Below, in pieces: positions 58,544-64,000 of a stretch of 64,000 nucleotides of DNA. Where the stretch lies: contig JAWKRB010000021.1 in assembly GCA_041389885.1 (NCBI GenBank), positions 81,760 to 145,759 of the forward strand, written 5' to 3'. Position 1 is the first letter of the stretch. Every line of letters begins with the position of its first letter. Source of the stretch: JAWKRB01 sp041389885 (GTDB lineage: Bacteria > Myxococcota_A > Polyangia > Polyangiales > Ga0077539). The notes beneath the pieces were generated by a model that was given only the letters and a program-made list of their open reading frames with translations, was not told where the DNA came from and did not search any database. Made by a program: the position numbers and the translations under genes.

Positions 58544-60160
58544 TCAGCGCGCGAAGCGATACCAGCCGAAGCCGATGCGCTCCAGGGTGCCGTCCCCGAG
58601 CATGGCCTTCACCTTCACCGGGGGATACCCCAGCTCGCGGAGCTGCCCCGCCGTGAGCTCGCCGGTCGGTCGGGACGAGGCCGCGGCGGGCGCCTCGCGC
58701 TTCGCCGCAGGAGCCTTGCGGGCCGCGGGGGTCTTCGCCGGCGCGGGGGTCTTCGCCAGCGCGGGGGTCTTCGCCGGCGCGGGGGTCTTCGCCGGCGCGG
58801 GGGTCTTCGCCGGCGCGACCGCCTGGGGCGCGACCGCCTGGGGCGCGCTGACCTTCGGCGGCGGCGCGGGCCGGGGCGGAGGCGCGATGGCGATGCGGGC
58901 GGCGCGGGCGGCGAGGCGAGCGCGGTCTCGGGCGCCGGGCAGCTCGATGAGCAGCGCCGCGCCGAGGTAGAAGCGCCCCCCGTTCGCCTCGTCGCCGATG
59001 TATCCCGGCGCGCTGTACTCGACGACGCCGAGGCCCGTGGCCGCGGTCGATCCCCCCCCGAGGCCCCTCAGCGGGTCGAGCACCCAGAGCGCCTGGGCGG
59101 GCTCTGGCGCGAGGGGCAGCGACGCCTCCAGCTCCGCGGCGTCGAGGCGGGGGCGCGCGAAGACCGCCGCCTCGTCGGCCGAGAGGAACCGCGTGAGCTG
59201 GAGGCGGCGCGAGCGCCCACGCTCGAGGATGTACGGGGCCAGGCGCGCCGTCAGTCCGAGCTCGAGCGCCGCGGCGGCGACCTCCCGATCGCGCCCCAGG
59301 AGTCGCTGCGCCGAGTCTTCGTCGAGGGCGGCGGTCGCGGGCGCGAAGCCAGGGGCCCGGGCGTAGTCGTGCGCGCAGGCGAAGCCCAGGGTCGCGCCCG
59401 CGGAGGCCACGCGCGACTCGGCGACGGCGCGCGCGAGCTCCTGCACGATCGAGCGCGGCGCGGCGGTGGCGCCGCGAGGGGCGAAGGCGCCGCGCCGCAG
59501 CACCCAGCTCACCGTGATGCGATCGCCGCCGGTGACCCGGCTCACGGCGTGGTCGACGTCGCCGAAGAAGGCGACCCAGGGCAGGGCGTTCCAGCCGTAC
59601 CCGCCGCGGCTCCCCCACTCGTAGCGCTCGTCTCGCCCGTGGCGCTTGAGCACCAGCGCGCCGCCCGTGAACGCCCGAGACGCGCACACCACCAGGGTGC
59701 CCAGGGCGTCATCGCCGCGGAGGTCGGCGCTGTCGGGCACGAAGAACCCCCCGTCGCGGATCACGCTCACCCCGCTGAGCTGCGCCGAGATCGGGCTCGG
59801 GTCGTTGGGCGCGAGCACGACGCGCACGGCGTCGAGCACGCCGGTGCGCAGCGGGTCGAAGCCCTCGACGGTCATCCCATGGGCGGCGGCGTCGCAGCGC
59901 AGCGCGTCTCGCGCGCTCGCGTCGGGGCGCGCCTCGGCGCCGTCGCCGTAGGGCGCGGGCACGCAGCGCGCGAGGAGCGACGCGGGCGCGTCGGGGCTCC
60001 GCGGGTCCAGGCGAATCGCGGTCCCATCGGCGAAGCGAAGGGTGAGCGGGTGCTCGAGGACGCCGTCCCATGAGAAGGGCGTCTCGGCTCCCTCCGCCGC
60101 GCGCACGAGCGCCTCAAGGTGCGCGGCGGTGATAAGGTCGATGCGGTCAGGTCCGTTCAC
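58544..60160 (-). CDS. 2OG-Fe(II) oxygenase-like protein with KTPAP linker
   Basis: GTG 60160 gives a 538-residue product; ATG 60271 is another candidate start. Residues about 120-240 resemble a 2OG-Fe(II) oxygenase jelly roll: GALVLKRHGRDERYEWGS, then WVAFFGDVDHAVSRVTGGDRITVSWVL, which has the Asp/His pair and the Arg that binds 2-oxoglutarate, as in prolyl-hydroxylase-like bacterial proteins. A middle region of unknown fold follows. From about 430 a Pro/Lys/Ala linker with five KTPAPA units leads to a compact C-terminal segment (TAGQLRELGYPPVKVKAMLG, then GTLERIGFGWYRF), probably a small binding domain. It converges with the Hsp70-dynamin cassette but may be unrelated. Confidence 0.65.
   Translation of the reverse strand: MNGPDRIDLITAAHLEALVRAAEGAETPFSWDGVLEHPLTLRFADGTAIRLDPRSPDAPASLLARCVPAPYGDGAEARPDASARDALRCDAAAHGMTVEGFDPLRTGVLDAVRVVLAPNDPSPISAQLSGVSVIRDGGFFVPDSADLRGDDALGTLVVCASRAFTGGALVLKRHGRDERYEWGSRGGYGWNALPWVAFFGDVDHAVSRVTGGDRITVSWVLRRGAFAPRGATAAPRSIVQELARAVAESRVASAGATLGFACAHDYARAPGFAPATAALDEDSAQRLLGRDREVAAAALELGLTARLAPYILERGRSRRLQLTRFLSADEAAVFARPRLDAAELEASLPLAPEPAQALWVLDPLRGLGGGSTAATGLGVVEYSAPGYIGDEANGGRFYLGAALLIELPGARDRARLAARAARIAIAPPPRPAPPPKVSAPQAVAPQAVAPAKTPAPAKTPAPAKTPALAKTPAPAKTPAARKAPAAKREAPAAASSRPTGELTAGQLRELGYPPVKVKAMLGDGTLERIGFGWYRFAR
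58725..58814. repeat. Five 18-base tandem repeats encoding KTPAPA
   Basis: Five units of gcgggggtcttcgccggc lie in frame (one with a single base change) within the oxygenase-like gene. They encode the flexible linker before its last domain. The repeats are suited to length change by slippage. Confidence 0.85.
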
Positions 60161-60529
60161 GGCGGCGCAAGCTACCAGAGCCCGACGCCAACCCAATGGC
60201 CCTCGCACGCCGAAGTCACCCGCGCGCGCACGTCTCTTCGAAGTGTCCGACGTGCCTACGTTTTCTGCCATCGTCGCGCCCAGGGCTTCAACGCTTGGGC
60301 GCCCCTTCGCGCGCACCCCCGAACGGGACCTTCTGTCCCGCCTGCTTCAAACGTCACGCCTCGGTGAAAATAGGCGGTCACAACACCCCCACGCGGTTGA
60401 CGCCGGTGCGGCGAGGCGATGCAATGAGACGTACGGCGCCGGGTGCCGTGTCTGTTCGCCGATACGCTGCATGGTGCAGCGCCAGGAGCGAGGGCACCGC
60501 CCTGACCACTTTTCAACGAGGTATACCCC
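60161..60529. other. Gap of about 370 bases between divergent genes
   Basis: This region separates the oxygenase-like gene from the giant lipoprotein gene and must hold their promoters. It is less GC-rich than the flanks. A GCTGCA-TGG-TGCAGC hairpin lies near 60467-60481, and a GAGG site precedes TTG 60530. The plus strand also has an open frame from 60196 that contains a CPTC...CPAC pair; its reality is discussed separately. Confidence 0.5.
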
Positions 60530-63500
60530 TTGGCTCGATCAAGACCCCATAGCCTGTGGTGGCTTGTCCCCACCCTGGCGCTCGCAGCGTGCAGCAGCAG
60601 CCCACCCACGGGCATCGTCACCGACAAAGACGCGAGCATGGAGCAGGACCTCGGCACGACGCCTGAGGACTCTGGCACCCCCGTCGAAGACACCGGCACC
60701 CCCGGCCAGGACACCGGGGCGGGCTGTCAGACGGGTCAGATCTCGTGCATGTCGGGCGGGATCAGCACCTGCGTCGACCCGAGCAGTGATTCCCTGAACT
60801 GCGGGAGCTGCGGCAACGCCTGCGGCGCCGGGCAAAGCTGTCAGGCGGGCGCGTGCGTCATGAAGATGGGCGACGGCGGCATGCCCGAAGACGTCGTCGT
60901 CGAGAACGACGCGTCCACCCCGGAGGACGTCGTCGTTGAGACCGACTCCGCCGTCGAGACCGACTCCGCCGTCGAGACCGACTCCGCCGTCGAGACCGAC
61001 TCCGCCGTCGAGACCGACTCCGCCGTCGAGACCGACGCGTCGCTCTGCCCCATGGGCCAGACCTCCTGCGGCAACGTGTGCGTCGACCTCCTCGCCGACG
61101 GCTCGAACTGCGGCGCCTGCGGCAACGCCTGCGCCACCGGGCAGTCCTGCCGCGGCGGCGCCTGCGTCACCCCCTGCGCGATGGACCAGTCGCTCTGCGG
61201 CGAGACCTGCGTCAGCACGAGCTCTGACCCGGCCAACTGCGGCGGCTGCGGCAACGCCTGCCCCACGGGTCAGATGTGCGTCGCCGGCACCTGCGGCGTG
61301 GTCTGCTCGGCGCCCCAGTCGCTGTGCACCACGGCGATGGGCGCGATGGTCTGCGCAGACCTCTCGACCGACAGCGCCAACTGCGGCGCCTGCAACAACG
61401 CCTGCGTGGCGGGCCTGACCTGCGTCGCCGGCTCCTGCACCCTGGTCTGCCCGATGGGTCAGACGGCCTGCGGCAGCGCCTGCGTCGACACGCAGACCAG
61501 CGACGCCAACTGCGGCGCCTGCGGCAACGCCTGCGCCACCGGTCGCGTCTGCCGCGCGGGTGCGTGCGCGCTGACCTGCCCGACGGGTCAGCTCGTGTGC
61601 AGCGACGCCTGCGTCGACCCGCAGACCGACAGCGCCAACTGCGGCATGTGCGGCAACGCCTGCCCGACCGGCCAGTCCTGCACGGCGGGCGCCTGCGCCT
61701 GCCCGACGGGCCAGACCCTCTGCGGCGGCGCCTGCGTCACCACCTCGTCTGACGTGCGCAACTGCGGCATGTGCGGGCGCACCTGCGCGACCGGGCAGAA
61801 CTGCGTCGCGGGCGCGTGCACCACGGCGGCGCCGGGCAACGACCTGCCCGCCGGCGCGATCGTCATCAACATGACGACGCCGTCGTCGACCATCACCGGC
61901 ACCACCGCCGCGGCGGCGAACAACTCGGGCTGCCTCACCGGCGGCGACGTGTACTACCGCTTCACGCTGACCCGCCGCGAGGTCGTGTACGTCGACACCT
62001 TCGGCACGACCTACGACACCGGCCTCGCCTTCGCGCCCGCCAGCGGCACGGGGACGGTCACCGGCACCTGCACCGACGACTCGTGCGGCACCCTCCAGTC
62101 GCAGCTCGTGCGCGTGCTCGACCCCGGCACCTACTACGTCGTCGTCACGGGCTTCGGCACCGCGACGGGCGCGTTCACGCTGCACTTCCAGCACTTCGCG
62201 GTGGGCGGCGCGGTGACCCAGATCACCAGCCTCACCGGCACGCAGACCGTCACCGGCACCACCACGGGCACCAGCGCGGTGACCACCTCGTGCGGCAACG
62301 GCACCGGCCCTGAGAACACCTACTGGTTCGCGACCTGCCCGTCGTTCACCGCCACGACCCTGAGCGCCAACACCTGCGGCGCGGCGACCTGGGACACCGT
62401 GCTCGAGCAGCGCTCGGCCAACCGCACCGCGAACGTGTGCAACGACGACTCCTGCGGGCGTCAGTCGAGCGTCAACGCCGCCATCTCGAGCGGCGCCGCG
62501 CTGCACGTGCTCTACGTCGACGGCTTCTCGCCGACCAACCTCGGCGCGTACTCGGTGTTCCTCCGCTGGGGCGGCTGCGCCACGGGTCAGACGGCCTGCG
62601 GCGCGACCTGCCGCAACCTCCAGACCGACGTCGCGAACTGCGGCGCCTGCGGCACCACCTGCCCCACCGGCGCGAGCTGCACCACCGGCCGCTGCGCCTG
62701 CGCGACCGGTCAGCTCGTCTGCGGCTCGGCCTGCGTCAACGTGCAGACCGACCGCACCAACTGCGGCCGCTGCGGCAACGTCTGCGGCGGCACGCTGAGC
62801 TGCATCGGCGGCACCTGCACCTGCCCCACCGGGCAGAACGCCTGCGGCACCACCTGCCGCAACCTGCAGACCGACGTCGCGAACTGCGGCGCCTGCGGCA
62901 CCGTGTGCCCCACGGGCGCGGCCTGCACCGCCGGTCGCTGCGCCTGCCCCACGGGTCAGACCGCCTGCGGCTCGACCTGCCGCAACCTCCAGACCGACAA
63001 CAACAACTGCGGCGCCTGCGGCCGCGTGTGCGGCGCGGTCAACGGCCAGGCCACGACCTGCTCCGCGGGCGTCTGCCGCCCGGCCAACGACACCCGCGCG
63101 AACGCCGTCGCGCTGACCCTCACCTCGGGCGAGCTCACCCGCACGGGCAGCACCACCAACGCCACCTTCGACGGCCCGACGGGCTGCGGCACCACCCCGA
63201 GCAACGTCTGGTACCGCTTCACGCTCTCGACCGCCGAGATCGTGTACGTCGACACCGCGGGCTCGAACTACGACACCCGGCTCTACCTCGTGAACAGCGC
63301 GGGCTCCGCGGTGGTCACGAACAGCTGCAACGACGACGCCGGGTGCACCACGGGCGGCTTCACCAACGGCCTCCAGTCGCGCGTCGCGCTGCAGCTCGCC
63401 GCGGGCACCTACTACATCGCCGTCGCGGGCTTTCAGCCCACGAGCACGGGCAACTTCACCCTGCACGTGCAGCACATCCCGGTGAACTACGCCTCGGTGA

Positions 63501-63922
63501 ACGTCGGCCAGATCTCGGGCACCGCGACCACCGCGACGCGCACCCTCGGCGGCGGCAGCCTGCGCACGCCCTCGTGCACGCTCGGCCCGTCCGGCGAGGA
63601 CATGCGCTGGTTCGTGACCTGCGGCTCCACCACCGCGTCGACCTTCAGCACCTGCATGGGTGACGGCGCGACCTGGACCCGCCAGATCGGCTCCACCACC
63701 TACGACGCGTCGATGTACGTCTACTCGGGCAACACCGGCACGCAGGTGCAGTGCAACGACGACGGTCCCTCGACCTCGACCTGTCGCGGCACCGGCGGCG
63801 ACACGGCGAACTACGGCTCGCGCATCTCCGCGGCGATCCCCCGCGGCCTCAACGCCGTCGTGGTCGACGAGCGCCTCCGCGCGAGCGGCATGCGCTACAC
63901 CCTCCGCCACATCATCAACTGA
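60530..63922 (+). CDS. Giant Cys-rich lipoprotein with PPC-like beta domains
   Basis: TTG 60530 with GAGG in front starts a lipoprotein signal (LVPTLALAAC). An Asp/Thr/Pro linker, then a VETDSA tandem stretch (about 136-170), precede about six Cys units of CGxxCVDxxxDxxNCGxCGxxC type (to about residue 425). A beta-sandwich pair of PPC-like domains follows (about 440-675: FTLTRREVVYVDTFGTTYDTG, DPGTYYVVVTGFG). Then come four more Cys units (about 683-845: CGATCRNLQTDVANCGAC), and another two beta domains (about 850-1130: AAGTYYIAVAGFQP). The product (1130 residues) is probably surface-anchored. Cys units of this type are shared with the 49110-50276 gene. Confidence 0.8.
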   Translation: MARSRPHSLWWLVPTLALAACSSSPPTGIVTDKDASMEQDLGTTPEDSGTPVEDTGTPGQDTGAGCQTGQISCMSGGISTCVDPSSDSLNCGSCGNACGAGQSCQAGACVMKMGDGGMPEDVVVENDASTPEDVVVETDSAVETDSAVETDSAVETDSAVETDSAVETDASLCPMGQTSCGNVCVDLLADGSNCGACGNACATGQSCRGGACVTPCAMDQSLCGETCVSTSSDPANCGGCGNACPTGQMCVAGTCGVVCSAPQSLCTTAMGAMVCADLSTDSANCGACNNACVAGLTCVAGSCTLVCPMGQTACGSACVDTQTSDANCGACGNACATGRVCRAGACALTCPTGQLVCSDACVDPQTDSANCGMCGNACPTGQSCTAGACACPTGQTLCGGACVTTSSDVRNCGMCGRTCATGQNCVAGACTTAAPGNDLPAGAIVINMTTPSSTITGTTAAAANNSGCLTGGDVYYRFTLTRREVVYVDTFGTTYDTGLAFAPASGTGTVTGTCTDDSCGTLQSQLVRVLDPGTYYVVVTGFGTATGAFTLHFQHFAVGGAVTQITSLTGTQTVTGTTTGTSAVTTSCGNGTGPENTYWFATCPSFTATTLSANTCGAATWDTVLEQRSANRTANVCNDDSCGRQSSVNAAISSGAALHVLYVDGFSPTNLGAYSVFLRWGGCATGQTACGATCRNLQTDVANCGACGTTCPTGASCTTGRCACATGQLVCGSACVNVQTDRTNCGRCGNVCGGTLSCIGGTCTCPTGQNACGTTCRNLQTDVANCGACGTVCPTGAACTAGRCACPTGQTACGSTCRNLQTDNNNCGACGRVCGAVNGQATTCSAGVCRPANDTRANAVALTLTSGELTRTGSTTNATFDGPTGCGTTPSNVWYRFTLSTAEIVYVDTAGSNYDTRLYLVNSAGSAVVTNSCNDDAGCTTGGFTNGLQSRVALQLAAGTYYIAVAGFQPTSTGNFTLHVQHIPVNYASVNVGQISGTATTATRTLGGGSLRTPSCTLGPSGEDMRWFVTCGSTTASTFSTCMGDGATWTRQIGSTTYDASMYVYSGNTGTQVQCNDDGPSTSTCRGTGGDTANYGSRISAAIPRGLNAVVVDERLRASGMRYTLRHIIN
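60935..61042. repeat. Six 18-base repeats encoding VETDSA
   Basis: Units of g(t/c)(t/c)gagaccgactccgcc, five near-perfect and one diverged at the end, lie in frame in the giant lipoprotein gene. They encode an acidic linker before the first Cys module. Slippage would change linker length. Confidence 0.85.
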
Positions 63923-64000
63923 CCTTACCCCCCCTGCGACCGCGCCCGGCGTCTCTGACGTGACGGGCGCGGCGCGCCCCGCGGTCACCCCTCGCCGCGG

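Noticed and set aside
60256..60714. Minus-strand frame over the gap and the start of the giant lipoprotein
   Set aside because: It overlaps a well-supported lipoprotein start and has no recognisable features.
60935..61042. CRISPR-like array
   Set aside because: The 18-base units are contiguous with no spacers and keep the coding frame of the lipoprotein.
1..64000. tRNA, rRNA, prophage or integrase genes
   Set aside because: I read for tRNA-like T-loops, acceptor ends, recombinase motifs and phage structural proteins and saw none; a tRNAscan or HMM run could still change this.

Overview
The window is very GC-rich, densely coded DNA from what looks like a myxobacterium-type member of the Myxococcota, probably close to Polyangiales or Sandaracinaceae. 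That placement is inferred from gene content and was not checked against a database. The supporting content is a large set of Cys-rich lipoproteins with Asp/Ala-rich linkers after the lipobox, kelch and FG-GAP surface proteins, tandem outer-membrane beta-barrel genes, a histone-H1-like AKPA-repeat protein and many GTG/TTG starts. I saw no rRNA, tRNA, CRISPR array, integrase or transposase.

Layout. 1-6.3 kb: two tandem outer-membrane barrel genes (one cut by the left edge), ftsY with an unusual membrane-anchored N-terminus, an Ig-like membrane protein, a HAMP protein and a HEAT-repeat protein. 6.3-12.8 kb: a membrane sensor-like protein, a histone-deacetylase-family enzyme, a two-domain SRPBCC lipoprotein divergent from an acyl-CoA synthetase, and a lipoprotein with a duplicated Cys module. 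12.8-16 kb: a leftward fatty-acid/sugar operon acpP-fabF-rpiB-MBL hydrolase. 16-25 kb: a small lectin-like protein, the AKPA DNA-binding protein, a kelch lipoprotein, an MFS transporter, an unknown protein, an alpha/beta hydrolase and a carboxylesterase lipoprotein. 25-34.5 kb: housekeeping genes rnhA, proB, proC, an S1-domain protein, an SdhC-type cytochrome b, class I aldolase and a DUF423 protein. 34.5-50.3 kb: an envelope and surface region with two TlpA-like thioredoxins, several Cys-rich lipoproteins, a large beta-barrel, a sugar-dehydrogenase-like beta-propeller lipoprotein, a polytopic membrane protein and an FG-GAP lipoprotein. 50.4-58.5 kb: a tightly packed rightward four-gene cassette encoding an Hsp70-like ATPase with a novel N-terminal half, a coiled-coil protein, a dynamin-like GTPase and a long coiled-coil protein. 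58.5-64 kb: a 2OG-Fe(II) oxygenase-like protein and a giant Cys-rich lipoprotein.

The strongest candidates for something undescribed are: (1) the Hsp70 / coiled-coil / dynamin / coiled-coil cassette, which resembles in general logic (not in visible sequence) the SrfABC-type pairing of an actin-fold ATPase with a P-loop protein; (2) a foldback repeat family with a conserved terminal inverted repeat, present as a 518-bp copy (45065-45582) and a divergent ~165-bp copy (22680-22845), the long copy supplying the stop codon of the gene to its right and possibly of the gene to its left; (3) a lower-GC tract (about 47.23-49.4 kb) whose borders fall inside two intact genes, suggesting an imported recombination segment; and (4) a Cys-rich gene with clustered frame switches at 41.7-43.3 kb.
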